Assembly: GCA_015680685.1 (NCBI GenBank)
Contig: MNCI01006170.1
Location: 220,454 to 284,453, forward strand
Direction of reading: 5' to 3'
Origin: Gnetum montanum
Lineage: Eukaryota > Streptophyta > Gnetopsida > Gnetales > Gnetaceae
Length of the DNA stretch: 64,000 bases
How positions within the stretch are numbered: the first letter of the stretch is position 1; every line of letters begins with the position of its first letter. Below the pieces are notes generated by a model. The model did no database searches and was not told where the DNA came from. It was given only the letters and a program-made list of their open reading frames with translations. Below, in pieces: positions 1 through 11,009 of this stretch. Position numbers and translations under genes: made by a program.

Positions 1-1657
1 CCAAGAATTTTTTTCAGCTGTAAGGCTAAGCACTTGGCCCAAATTTTATACACCACATTGAGAATAGTTATGGGATGCTATTTGGAGATATTGATAAGAT
101 CCCCGGACTTAGGGAGGAGATGAATAACCCCTTGATTTAAATTGGTCCTGAGGAAACTAGTTAGGATAGCCTCGTTAATGACTCATAGAAGATCATTTCA
201 CACCAAATCCCAATGAGTTTGAAAAAATTCCACAAGGAAACCATCATAACCAGGAGCCTTCCCACAACTTAACTTTGAACAGGCCACCTGTAGCTCCACC
301 ATAGTGATATTAGCATTAATACTTTGTAGCATAGTGGAATTGATAAGGCATGGATAATTGGAGGTGGTAGCCTCGAACAAAGAGATGCCCATTAGGGTAG
401 CTACAAAAAGGATTTAATAGTGGTCCTTAGGAAAAGAGAGGATACTATTGGGATCAGTAATGGTGGTACCATCACTAGAGGTTTTATCTATAGAATGCAA
501 ATGGAAAGCAATATTGAGATACTTAAAAAATTTCTTATAGTGTTCATCTTGAATATTTAACCAAGTGAGTTGACTTTTAATTAAGGCACTTTGTGCTCAG
601 TACATGTTCCAATGTTGAAAGGGTAATCAGGCTCTAGCTAACTCCTCATGAACTAGAATGTTGAAAGGATCTTGAGCTAGTCTATTAGTGAGATGTTCAA
701 TAGTGAGGTGAATGTTATTGTATTCTTTTTTGGCTTAAGGAGACACTACCTTACCATACAAATGAGCAAAGTTCTGCACTCGACATGAAGCATGATGCCA
801 CTAATGAATCCAACCAACATGATTTAGGGGCCTAGGTTCAGGATTCCAAAGGTTGAATAGAAGAAGTTGGGTAGAAGGGAAAGAAAAATAGTTGTTATGT
901 AGTCGGAAAAGATGGAATTTTTGTCTGTTGGGTTACCATGAATCTGAATAGGTATAGAGATAGGAAGATGGTCTGATAAGGTAGCATGAGTAGAGAAGGC
1001 TTGCTAGAAAGAAAGGGTGGAGAAATAAGACCTATCTAACTTACTATAGATGTGAGCTTGCCCCAAAAAGAGATTGCTCCAAGTAAATCTATGGAGGGGA
1101 ATGCACATAGAGGCATCCATCCCATCAGAAAGGTAAAACCTTTTCATAAAGGTGGATTAGGTCTAATACTTAAAATTGGGTAGTTGAAAAAACACCCCTC
1201 CAAGCTTATCTTGAGTGAATTCAACCATATTAAAATTACCTTAGAATATCCAAGGCACTGGGGAAAGAGATTTTGCAAGTTCTTGCCAAAGGAGAGTCCA
1301 TTCTATGGAGTTGTTTGGGGCATTTATTGAGTAGATTCCAAAAGGGCTATGCAAGGAGGAGAAGGTGGCCTAGGAAACTCTAGGCCCAAAATTAGAACCA
1401 CTTTGAAGGATTTTATTTTTCTAGTAGGACAAGAGGAGAATGGTAGCACCTCCTTTCCCAATTGTGTGGGACATCGCTAGAATTGAGGAGTGAGGAAGAA
1501 ACCAATGGGCTAAAAAAGATAAAAGGTCAACTAAGATCTCAATTTCTTAAAGGAGAATGAAATCAAAGGCTATATTAAGACTAAAAATAAGTTTTCCTAC
1601 TCACTTCCATCATAGCCTACCAGTAAGTCCTAGAACATTTCATGATAGGAGGTTCAT
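1..1657 (-). pseudogene. LINE ORF2: endonuclease-reverse transcriptase, broken and partial
   Basis: ORF2 of an L1-type LINE encodes the protein that nicks target DNA and reverse-transcribes the element RNA. The start at 1655-1657 gives MNLLS*NVLGLTGRL, the usual plant ORF2 beginning with its tryptophan turned into TGA. Endonuclease landmarks follow: a NAPNNSIEW...LW block (about 1290-1350), GNFNMV (about 1230-1250, normally GDFN, so an acidic catalytic position is lost), FTWSN (about 1075-1092), a KLDRS block, and LSDHLPI (about 960-978). The start of the RT domain is at 198-270 (CGKAPGYDGF...FFQTHWDLV). Many stops and shifts make it non-functional. The catalytic RT core lies beyond the left edge. 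Confidence 0.85.
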
Positions 1658-1699
1658 GGAAAAGTGATGGGCATTTCAATTGAGAGGTCTATAAAAGGT

Positions 1700-2738
1700 T
1701 CAAAAGTCAAAGTATCAACTTTCATTGTTCCTGATAGGAGGGAAAAATAGTTGTTGGTAGAGATAGGGGCCATGTAAGTGTTTAGTGGGAAGGAGGTGGA
1801 GGGTGTCATAGAATGAAAGGAAGCTTTGACTCATTTCCTTCCACTACCCATCACAAACTCCTCAATCATAATAGAGTCCTTGATTGCCTTTGAGGGGATG
1901 ACCTAGGCTAAGGTGTGACTACCTAACTGTGGTTTATGTAGCTTGGAGGGGCTAGACTAAGAGGGGGATTATGGAGCTATTGGGGAAGGAGATTCAAACT
2001 TGAAGGATCTTAAGGATGGACATAATGGTGTGACTGGGGAATGGGTTTTCTGAGATGCGACAGGTTGTTTCTTCCTAGCTAGGAAGGGACATGCCAATAT
2101 ATGATGCTCGCTATGATAGTAGCTACATGAGTTAGGAAGGTAAAAATAGTCTACTTTTTGGGTGAAGAGTTTCCCACCAGTAGTGAGGGTTAATAAGGTC
2201 TTTCGAAGAGCTATATCAAGTTCAATACAATAATGGTGAATTTGAGTTCCATTGATCACCATGAAGTGATTGAAAATAATAGGACCCAGGGTGCTCATAA
2301 TGTCCCTCTCAATACATAAAAAAAAATAAGTGGAAGATTGGGAAATCCCACATAATAGGGAATTATATTAAAGATTGGGTCATTGAAATTAAAGTCAAAT
2401 TTCCAAGCACATGCTATTAGGGTTGCATTCCATGTTGGAAAAATTTTAAGAGAGAGAGCCTTCTCAACTTGAGAGGCATTAGATAATTCCACCAAAATGA
2501 AGTTTTGGGTGTAGTATCAAGCATGAGAAACCTAAAGGCCTTGGGGCTAAAGGAGGCTTTAGACTTGAGTGTTAATACTTGGAGACCTTAGTAAAAATCC
2601 CACAATTTGAAACAAAAAAATAAAATGTGTTGAAAAATATTTAGAAACTACAAAAATATCATAAGGTAGAAGGAAGTTAATTTGAGGTAATGTAGAGGAA
2701 CTTCCCTGAGGAAGAGCAGAACCTGAGGAACTTGCCAT
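1700..2738 (-). pseudogene. LINE ORF1: DUF4283-like and zinc-knuckle protein, broken
   Basis: This is the RNA-binding protein of the LINE, encoded just upstream of ORF2. A likely start is at 2736-2738, giving MASSSGSALPQGSSSTLPQ. Residues read from about 2495 to 2310 match the DUF4283 pattern, with a WNATLIACAWKFDFNF stretch followed by GFPNLPLIFFY. A zinc knuckle follows at about 2130-2160 (LPNSCSYYHSEHHILACP); it fits the CX2CX4HX4C layout, but the second cysteine is replaced by tyrosine and the glycine by glutamate. The frame shifts between these blocks, so the protein is dead. The end is approximate; the reading fades into the ORF2 start region. Confidence 0.7.
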
Positions 2739-3320
2739 TGCGACACACTGACCTATGAAGCAAGCATAGTGATGACAAGAACAACAGCACCACAACTGTA
2801 AGCACAAAGGAAACCCTAGTCATCAGGAAATCACATTACTACAAGAACACCCTACATAGCCAACACAGCATAGCAAAGCCCCACACTACCTCTTCACAAT
2901 AGCAACATAGAGATACCTAGCCACAGCTTGAAACTACCATTGGACTGCAGCACCACAACAAAGAAAACCATAGGGAGCTACCACCGCAACAATTGTAGAG
3001 AGAGGTGGCACAGCCCATGCCCACTATGGGCTAGGCCCAAAATGAAAAGGCCCAGAATAGTGTGGAAAAAAGAGAAAAGAAACCAAGAAAAACCTAGAAA
3101 AATCATCAAAAATTGCAATTAGGACAAGCAAGAAAAGGCAAAGCCACCCCACTCCCCACCAAACACTGGGCAAGTGACAAGCGATGGAGGCACTGTGGGA
3201 CATGGAGCATAGAAGCACTCAGTGGCATAGTAGTGCCCAACAAAAACAAAGAGTGCCAACAGTTACTGATAGCTACAGCAACGGTTCGATAGAGTTTCTG
3301 TTTTCCATTAAAACTCTAAT
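2739..3320 (-). other. Probable LINE 5' leader
   Basis: This stretch lies upstream of ORF1 on the minus strand. It is richer in C (plus strand) than its surroundings and has no convincing reading frame. Position is the only reason to treat it as the untranslated leader and internal promoter region of the LINE. Confidence 0.3.
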
Positions 3321-4540
3321 AAGGTTAGGAAGGAGAAGCAATTCATCAAACATTTCCTTGAACATTTTAAAATAGTTTTACTCATGTATTGAAAATATTA
3401 TTAAAATTATATTATTTTAATATGGCTGTCGTATTTTGGATCACATTTATAAAATCCACTCTTTATTCCAAACTCATCTCAAAACCAGTATCTTAGCAAT
3501 GGAAGTACACTTTGATGTATAGCTAAATATTTAGATATAATTATTTGAAGTATGCTTACCTATTACATTCTATAGTAATTCTTTAATTAAGTATTTTCTA
3601 CCCTATTTTATGTTTGTAATAGCATGCTACTCTAAAAAAACTATCCTAGATATTTAGTTCAGAAAGCATTTCTAAATATAAATTATGGTTATCATTTTTT
3701 TATTATTGATTAGCTCTAAAGAAACATCTATAATAGTACATTTTAGTCCACATTTTCATAACTAAATCTTACACAAGAAATTGATGTATTAAAGTTAAGG
3801 GAAACCTATATTAAAGATTCTTTATTAATATTTTTATGAAAACAAATTACAATATTTCTTGGTTGGGAGATTGTGGGTTTCATTCCTGCTTATAAATATG
3901 GCAACAATGGCATAGGAGAAAGTTGGTTTAAGGTTCTACTTCAAGGTTTTTTCCTTAACTACTATCTAATAGTTCTCAACACTAATTCGTACCAAACAAT
4001 GTAACCTCTTCTTCAAAGATATTTTAATAGATGCATATTGAAACCTACATCTCAAAACATAAATACATTAAGGAGCATTATATTTTTAGCTAGATCCATT
4101 TAAAATGTTTTTAAACACATACATTTTTCTAAAACTAGAATCTGAAATCTTACAATTCAAGACTCAAACAAGTAAGCTCAAGGAGAAGAACTTTTAGCCC
4201 AAGCTCAAAAAAAAGGTAAGCATGCATATGATTGTAATAATAATGCTAATTTTACCACCTTCTATATGACAAATAAAATTATTTTTTCTACTTGGTTGGA
4301 AACAAGCTAGATAATAGTAGATGGAAATATATATTTCTTGAATATAACATGAAGACAAGTAGGTATAGAAGATTTTACTTGCTAGGGAACAAGTGGTATA
4401 GCTCAAAAAGTGTTGCGTTTAATAAGCATATCTTAGGATTTGGTTCTTTATACAAGAAATAAGACAAGAAAGAAGAACAACATCAAGAACCAAGACCATG
4501 AATTAAGAAGGAACATCTATCTTTTCAAATGTTTGACTCC
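3321..4540. other. A+T-rich sequence with no recognised gene
   Basis: I see only short stop-rich frames. The right part may be the upstream portion of the copia relic that becomes readable after 4545, but no integrase or gag motif could be identified. Confidence 0.4.
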
Positions 4541-4544
4541 TAAG

Positions 4545-5660
4545 TTTCAAAGAAGATTGACAAGTAGTCTTCCATTGAGATGAAGCTTTGGAAAGAAGCC
4601 ATGAAGAAGAAATATAATTCCATCATCAAGAACCAAACCTGATGACCAAGGTACTATCTCCACATATAAAATAAGGCTAGTAGTAAGGGGCATTAAACAA
4701 AAGGAACACATAGACTATGAAGGAATTATTCCTTACAAGATTTAAAATAATCAAACTAATTATCTCCATGGTAGTCCACTTAAAAGTTAAAATGTATCAA
4801 ATAGATGTGAAATTAGCATTTTTTTAATGGTATACTTGAAGATGAAGTTTACATTCTCTAAGTAAAAGGGTTATAAAATTCAAAGCCAAGAAGAAAAGAT
4901 ATGCAAGCTACACAAGACACTTTATGGGCTCAAGAAAGTTCCAAGGGTATGGTTTCATACAATGATTTTCTTCTCAAAAGTGGATATAAATCTTATATAC
5001 TTCAAACATGCAAGAAATAATATAATCATGATCTCTTTGTATGTTAAGGATCTTATCTTTCTATTAAGTTCTAAAAAGTTCATTTTAGACTTCAAGAAAG
5101 TTATGAAGCAAGAGTTTGAAATGAAGGACTTTGGAGTCCTAAAATATTTTCTAGAGAAAAATGTGGATGAAGAAGAAGACTTCCTAAAGATGCATTGAAG
5201 CAACTATGCTAGAAGCATTATAAAGAAATATGGCTCAAGGGATGCAAGAATAATAACTTCTCTCCCTCCAAACACCAAAATGCTTAAAAAAGTTGAAAGT
5301 CCGTTGGTGGCTGCCTCTCTCTATAGAGGCATGATTAGGTCTTTAAGTATGCTTTATCACTCAAGGCTTGACCTAGAATTTTCCACTTCATATCTATCAA
5401 AATTTATGTAAGAACCTAGGTCAAGTCACATGAATGTCATCAAGCATGTTTTGAGGTATGTAAAATGTACTTATAATTTCTCCATCAAGTTTCTAAAAAT
5501 TAATGGAAAATTTCATGCCTTAAGGAACATCAATTAGGAAAGAGATCTAAAAGAGAGAAAGTCTACATCTAAGAACATCATATTTCATAGTTCAAATCCC
5601 ATGTATTGGAGCAACAAGAAGCAAACATCGATGGTACTTATCATATTTGTGAACTTTTAT
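4545..5660 (+). pseudogene. Ty1/copia reverse transcriptase-RNase H relic
   Basis: Reading across all three frames gives a recognisable copia-type RT (RVT_2). It starts with LWKEAMKKKYNSIIKNQT (about 4587-4640), then a VRGIKQKEHIDYEGI block (about 4680-4730) and the segment before the active site. At 4962-5198 comes SLYVKDLIFLLSS, where the copia YVDD motif reads YVKD, followed by EFEMKDFGVLKYFLE. The downstream part has the family's LDLEFSTSYLSKFM and HMNVIKHVLRYVK stretches. The RNase H start reads YWSNKKQTSM near 5605-5640, after which homology stops. Numerous stops, frameshifts and the loss of one catalytic aspartate make it inactive. Gag, protease and integrase were not found, so it is a fragment. 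Confidence 0.85.
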
Positions 5661-5743
5661 GCTTTATAATCATGTTGTATAATCATGGTGGTAATTAGAA
5701 GTATTATGTTTTAATGTATTATATTTTAAAAGAAGGCTAGGTT

Positions 5744-5777
5744 AAGAGTTTTACTAAAACAAGAAAGTAAAACTCTT
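5744..5777. repeat. Perfect 12-bp inverted repeat (hairpin)
   Basis: AAGAGTTTTACT at 5744-5755 and its exact reverse complement at 5766-5777 flank a 10-base A-rich loop. It lies just downstream of the copia RNase H relic, so it may belong to that element's 3' LTR or UTR. Such a hairpin could also be a transcript-end structure. Confidence 0.75.
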
Positions 5778-5820
5778 CTATAATTAGATCAGTTATATCA
5801 CTAGTTCGTCACCTTACCTA

Positions 5821-5867
5821 TGAATCACCTAAATGTCATAATCGTGGAGGAAAGCCTAGGTGATTCA
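5821..5867. repeat. Perfect 11-bp inverted repeat (hairpin)
   Basis: TGAATCACCTA at 5821-5831 pairs exactly with TAGGTGATTCA at 5857-5867 across a 25-base loop. The CACCTA/TAGGTG arms are the same bases that form the hairpins inside the tandem repeat at 6348-6729. Confidence 0.75.
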
Positions 5868-6347
5868 AGAACCAAGAAACAATAATGAACTTAAGATTTA
5901 ATGTTTCTTCCCTTGACATCCTAATTTCTTCCTTGATTAATATCTATCACCTATTGATTGTTGGTACATTAAAAGAACATTATACTTTCTAAATTAAAGC
6001 AAAAATACAGAAAGGATTCCAACTTCTCTTTCATTAACAATGAAAAATATTTGTACAAACTTGATAACCTAGACTAATACAAAGATAATGTGACAAGGTC
6101 TCTACATGGATGGGACCTCTTAACTCACTCTAGTATTAAGAAAGAATTCCCAACTCCGCTCATACTAATGAAATGAAAATAACAATACAAAAATGGAAAG
6201 AGAAATAGAAGAAATTAGGAATTGCCTTAAGGGAATAAACAATCAAGTAGCAAGGAAGCATAGATCTCAAACTATCCTTGTCAAGTGTTAAGAAACATAG
6301 GGCCCAACATCTTAAGTAATACAAAATTTGGATCCATTTACTAGGAA

Positions 6348-6729
6348 GACAAGGGCTAACAATGTGTCTAAAATGTCATCACCTATTGGATAAGGTGATT
6401 CCAAAGTCTTCACCTACTGGATAGGTGGTTTCAAAGTCTTCACCTATTGGGTAAGTAGCTTCAAAGACCTCACCTACTTAGTAGGTGGCTTCAAATTTAT
6501 CCTTGTTGAAGTTTCCCTTCAAAACTCATGTGGTTATGACAAGGGCTAACAATGTGCCTAAAATGTCATCACCTATTGGATCAGGTGATTCCAAAGTCTT
6601 CACCTACTAGATAGGTGGTTTCAAATTCTTCACCTATTGGGTAAGTAGCTTCAAAGACCTCACCTACTCAGTAGGTGGCTTCAAAGTTGTCCTTGTTGAA
6701 TTTTCCCTTCAAAACTCATTTGGTTATGA
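6348..6729. repeat. Two 190-bp tandem copies, each built from four 30-31-bp hairpin units
   Basis: The block beginning GACAAGGGCTAAC at 6348 recurs at 6538 with a 190-bp period and only a few differences. Inside each copy are four smaller units starting with CACCTA (at 6380, 6411, 6441 and 6471 in the first copy), spaced 31, 30 and 30 bp. Most units can fold on themselves: CACCTACT...AGTAGGTG has an 8-bp stem in the last unit of copy 2, and CACCTA...TAGGTG occurs in unit 2. This is a two-level minisatellite. Confidence 0.9.
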
Positions 6730-8449
6730 TACGGGTAGACCATTTCTTCCTGTATGGTAGATTTGATGGGCACCATTCATAAATTTCATGTCTAGAATCC
6801 TTTTTATGCAAATAAGTGGTTAAAATAAATTAATTCAAATGTTCTAGATATGATGGTGTAGTTAAATTTTTCATTTTAGATCATTTGGTTCTTTTCTTTG
6901 GTCTTTCAAAATAAGATATAAAAATATTAATCATGAGATATAACATAATATAAGTCATAACAATCAACTAAAATATGCTTACTAGTGATCTAATATAAAG
7001 TAAAATAAATATTATTTATTAAGAAATATTACTATTTTAGGTGCTTATCATACCCCTATTAGAGTATACTTCTAAGTTAAAGCACAATTATTAGTTTCTT
7101 AACTTAATCTAACACCAATTACGAAAGGTCATGATGGTTCAACAAGACTCATGAAGAATAAGAGAACACAAGTACTCACTACATAACATATGAAGAAATA
7201 CATAATAATGATAAAGAACAATAAGAAATGGCAACTTCGAGAATAAGAGACCCATTGAGATAAGGAAGTAACATTGAAACAACAACCACAATAATGTTTA
7301 TAAATAAAAAGAGTTTATAGACCATAATAATTTGTAAAATCATGAAGATGAAATGTATACACCTATTACAAAGCACAAATTTTGTAACCAGAACTCAAGC
7401 ACCTCAACCAAAAGGTTTAAAATCTAACTCAATATTAAAAAGAAAGTATTGCAAGAGATGAGAGCAATCCCTATAGCACAAGATCAAATTTCATAAAGAA
7501 GAAGAGAAGATTGAACTATGTTATACATAGCCTAGTCTAGTTTCTTAAATACAAATAGAAGATCATCCAAAGGTTTACAATGGTTGAGAAATGAAGGAAA
7601 AGATTTATGTGGATGACTTTAGAATAATAATAATTTAATCTATGTTATCCATAGAAACCCTATATGGATATCATATACATCATAATCAAATATTCTAAAT
7701 TTTTCCAAAACATGGAATTCTACTACAATCACACAATAATTGCACATCTAATACCTAACATATCAACATCAACTACACATCATCCTACTCATCCTACAAA
7801 CCAAGGCCCATGAGCATGCATAATTATCTAAAAGCTGGAAAATAAGAAAATGGTAAAGATTACCAATCAAACTTGGAGAATTTGCTAAAACTAGAAATTT
7901 TATAACCAAAACACCAACCCATTGTAAAAATTTTCTAAATCCCTCTGAACACAAATTGAAACTCTTAAAACATATCCTACCCAAGACTAACTTCCCAACA
8001 TTCTAAAAACTGCTAATGTCTATTAAGAATCAAGGAAGAGCAAAGGCAAAAAAGCCATCAAAAACCAAGAGATGAACATGATTAGAAGAGATGAGGAGAA
8101 ATTTATAGTATATGTTTTATTTATAAATGAAAAATATAACTATCTTTTTTATGTTCATTTGAATTTCATAAGTCCTTTTTATTTTAGTTCCTAGAACCCA
8201 CACTAAATAACTCACTCATGAGACATCCAAATAAAATATCGATTGAACCTCTATGTATCATCATATTTATATCATATCCATAATCTCACATAAGCATAAT
8301 GAGACATGTTAAATGATCCTATAACTTTGACATGCATAATATCATAATCATAAATGAGCATCATAAACATTATATAACACATGCATACTTTTTTGGTACT
8401 CAATAACCCCCCCTCCATACTCTATCCCTACCAATCATAATCAAGTATC
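6730..8449. other. A+T-rich sequence with no recognised gene
   Basis: There is no supported reading frame on either strand. The longest open stretches have no family signature. The block may hold old LTR or UTR sequence, but I could not pair it with another copy in the window. Confidence 0.4.
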
Positions 8450-9260
8450 TAATTAATCTAGTAAGATTAGTGTGCATAGTCATAGTTATAAATCAAAATT
8501 TTTCATAACAACCATGATATCATAGCTAAAACATCTTTTATTTATTTATGATGTCATAGATATGATGTAAGCCCATTGTCATATCAAACTCACCTTTGAC
8601 CCACTGTGTAAGTAAACTCTTGTAGTTAGTAGTAAGTGCTCGTAGTGTAGTAAGTAATAATTATACAACATCTTTATTCAAATGGAATGTCCTTGGACTC
8701 ATTCATATTTGATAATAAAGATTGAAATTATTCTTCATCATTACATCATTTCACTTAGACTAGATTTACTTTTCATTACAATTTATTTTCCCATAGTCAT
8801 TTATGCTTCCAATGTTCAATAGGATTGGTAGAACAAGTATGACTATTTTCAAGTGTAACATATAATTATCTAGTAACCCAATACTAGCTTTGCTTAATTC
8901 AATCAATAGCAGGGCTACTTGATAATCCTAGTGGCAATTATACTAATATGTGACACATATGGTAGATAAAAAATGAAAGCTTATTGTCATTAGGCTCTAT
9001 TAGTATTTCATTTTCATTACTATTTACTTAATATTTTACCTTAGTGAGTTAAGAGTTAATCAACCTTAATATATCATATATCTATCTAAGAGTTAAACTA
9101 TATGTTTTGATCTTTAGTAACTCTAGTAAGAAGATAACAATCATGAAATTACTATCAACAAGCTAGTATGGAATATTGTTCCATCCATGGATTACAATAT
9201 AGTCAAACATAAATACTTGTAACTTTATGGTTGGAGGTTGAAAACACTTTTCACTCATCA
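8450..9260 (+). repeat. 5' LTR of element A (decayed)
   Basis: It aligns by eye with the LTRs of element C. Shared blocks include the CTTTATTCAA block near 8670, AGTAACCCAATA near 8873, and the terminal CACTCATCA ending at 9260. The right edge is well supported by the CTCATCA end and by the spacing to gag. The left edge is estimated from LTR length (about 810-830 bp). No clean start motif survives. Confidence 0.6.
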
Positions 9261-9280
9261 CTAGAGCCATAGTTGGACAT
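9261..9280 (+). other. Degenerate primer binding site of element A
   Basis: The 20 bases directly after the LTR end sit where elements B and C carry a tRNA-Asp-type primer site. Only a loose match remains (GCC.TAGTTGG.). Position is the main support. Confidence 0.35.
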
Positions 9281-9399
9281 AGTATCAATATGGACTAGTT
9301 AATTAATTTTATTAAAGTTTATTGTGTTTTCATTTTCATATTTATCTTTTAAATAAATAATAATTCCAAAGCATACACTTAAGATTTGATCAATTTAAA

Positions 9400-10204
9400 G
9401 CATGGCTTTGAGATATAAAATGTATTCTCCACCTACTACTAATCTATATAAAAGTAATGATAAGAACTAATTAAAGAAAATTGGAATGGACCAATGCAAA
9501 CCAAAATCTCTTATGCTCATATTGATGTGTACTACCTTAAATTCACATTTATTTTTCATCAAGATGAATAGTTTAGATGAAGAGAGTTATAGGGTAACAG
9601 TATTTTACCATCAAAACATTACACGCCATCCATGCTTCAAGAAACTTTGCTTATGTTAGGTCTTGATCATGCACATGGAGGTTATTAGGTCACTAAGAAC
9701 ATGACCAAATCATACCAACCAATGGAAGTCCAAGCTAGAAGAAATGCTCTCATGGAAGCAAAATATGAACAACAAAAGAGAAAAAGAGCATCTCAAGCAA
9801 TTATACTTTCAAATAAGTAAGCTACATCATATCAAACTGAAAAGTCTCACTATCATTAATCTCATTCTCATCCACATATTTTATATATTGAAGATCCTAT
9901 GCAATAAAAGCTACATTATACCCTAGCTAAGAAACCTAAAAGAGATTAGATAAATCACAAAATCAAGAGGAATCCAAGGCTAAGACCCTCTAGTAGATCC
10001 ACAAGAGAAGAATCAAGGGATTACACAAGGAGAGAAAGCTAGCATATTTGTCCAAATCCTTCACCATCTTCATCACGTTCATTATTAAGATCTAACAAGG
10101 ATGAATGTAGGCATGGGAACAGAGTTCCATGATGGAATCAACAGTGAGGAATTGATAAGGAAAGAAGGAGAGATTAGAATGAATACCAAGAAAGAGAACA
10201 TCAT
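9400..10204 (+). pseudogene. Gag N-terminal half of element A, cut by element B
   Basis: Base-level comparison with element C's gag shows matching blocks: the region around 9500-9620 matches 28070-28190, and the serine/proline-coding stretch at 10050-10095 matches 28640-28690. No long frame is open. The sequence stops at 10204, where element B was inserted, and resumes at 20074. Confidence 0.6.
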
Positions 10205-10996
10205 TGACGAGCACCGAGGTACCCCTACACTCAACCATACAAATACAAGCGTTTCACGCATGATCCCATCGAATTCCAAAAACTAAGTGCCTATGCACCT
10301 TTGTGGAACAATAACGGGTTGGTTAATCATTGTCTTCCCAAACTTACCTATAGGTCATAGTTGTATGGTTAAGTAAGCTTGAGGCATATGATTTTTATAG
10401 CTTTTATGTGTTTTATATCCTACACTAGTAAGAAGGGGGATAGAGATAACTAAGTAACTAATCTAATTTAACTACTCATTAACTAAGTCCTAATTACTCC
10501 TAACACCTGTATCCATTCCCACTTTCCGTACACATCCTGAACTAGTGCAACGCTGCTAGGATTACCAAACACTAATTGTTATTGGGTTACCAAGTGCTAC
10601 ATGCATGCTCAAAGTCATCGTATTGAGTGTATTTAACTAAGAGAGTTGTAGGGTGAGTGAAATTATTAATCAACTAGGAAAGAATTAAATAATAATTAAC
10701 ACTAATTAATCTATTCTGAATGTTGCAAGGTTTATCATAAAGTTCATTTTATTTTTGTACATAAAGTATGCTCAAGTACACAATGCTCAAATAAAGATTT
10801 GTTCACTCTATGACTCCAACTACAGGCACGCAAAAATAATTCTAACTCTAGAGGGAAAAAATGACAAGAGTTTAGCTAAGGGACTAACTGTTTAATGTGA
10901 AAACCAATGGCACTGACTCTTATTTATAGATGAGAAGACATGTCTCAATATCGAGTATCTGACATCGCATGATTGGATCCGATTCATGGTTCATCA
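10205..10996 (-). repeat. 3' LTR of element B
   Basis: It pairs with the LTR at 19267-20073: the same start (TGACGAG against TGATGAG), the same block around CTACACTCAACCAT and the same TTCATCA end. It is 792 bp against 807 bp. A TATA-type box reads ATTTATA on the plus strand at 10922-10928. The copies differ at many sites, so the insertion is old. Confidence 0.9.
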
Positions 10997-11009
10997 TACC
11001 CCCATAACT
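10997..11009 (-). other. Polypurine tract of element B
   Basis: On the minus strand it reads AGTTATGGGGGTA, ending exactly at the 3' LTR. The identical 13 bases precede the 3' LTR of element C (36073-36085). This is the plus-strand DNA priming site of LTR elements. Confidence 0.85.

Larger units (their letters stand above)
1..3320 (-). mobile_element. L1-type LINE (non-LTR retrotransposon), 3' end off the left edge
   Basis: Two consecutive decayed reading frames lie on the minus strand in the order expected for a plant L1 LINE. ORF1 has a nucleic-acid-binding region and a zinc knuckle; ORF2 has an APE-type endonuclease followed by reverse transcriptase. The right part (about 2739-3320) would be the 5' leader; its limit is a guess because I saw no target-site duplication. 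The RT C-terminus, 3' UTR and poly-A tail lie outside the window. Confidence 0.85.

Noticed and set aside
9744-9926. Small plus-strand frame in the gag of element A
   Set aside because: It is a chance frame inside decayed gag, not homologous in frame to element C's gag.
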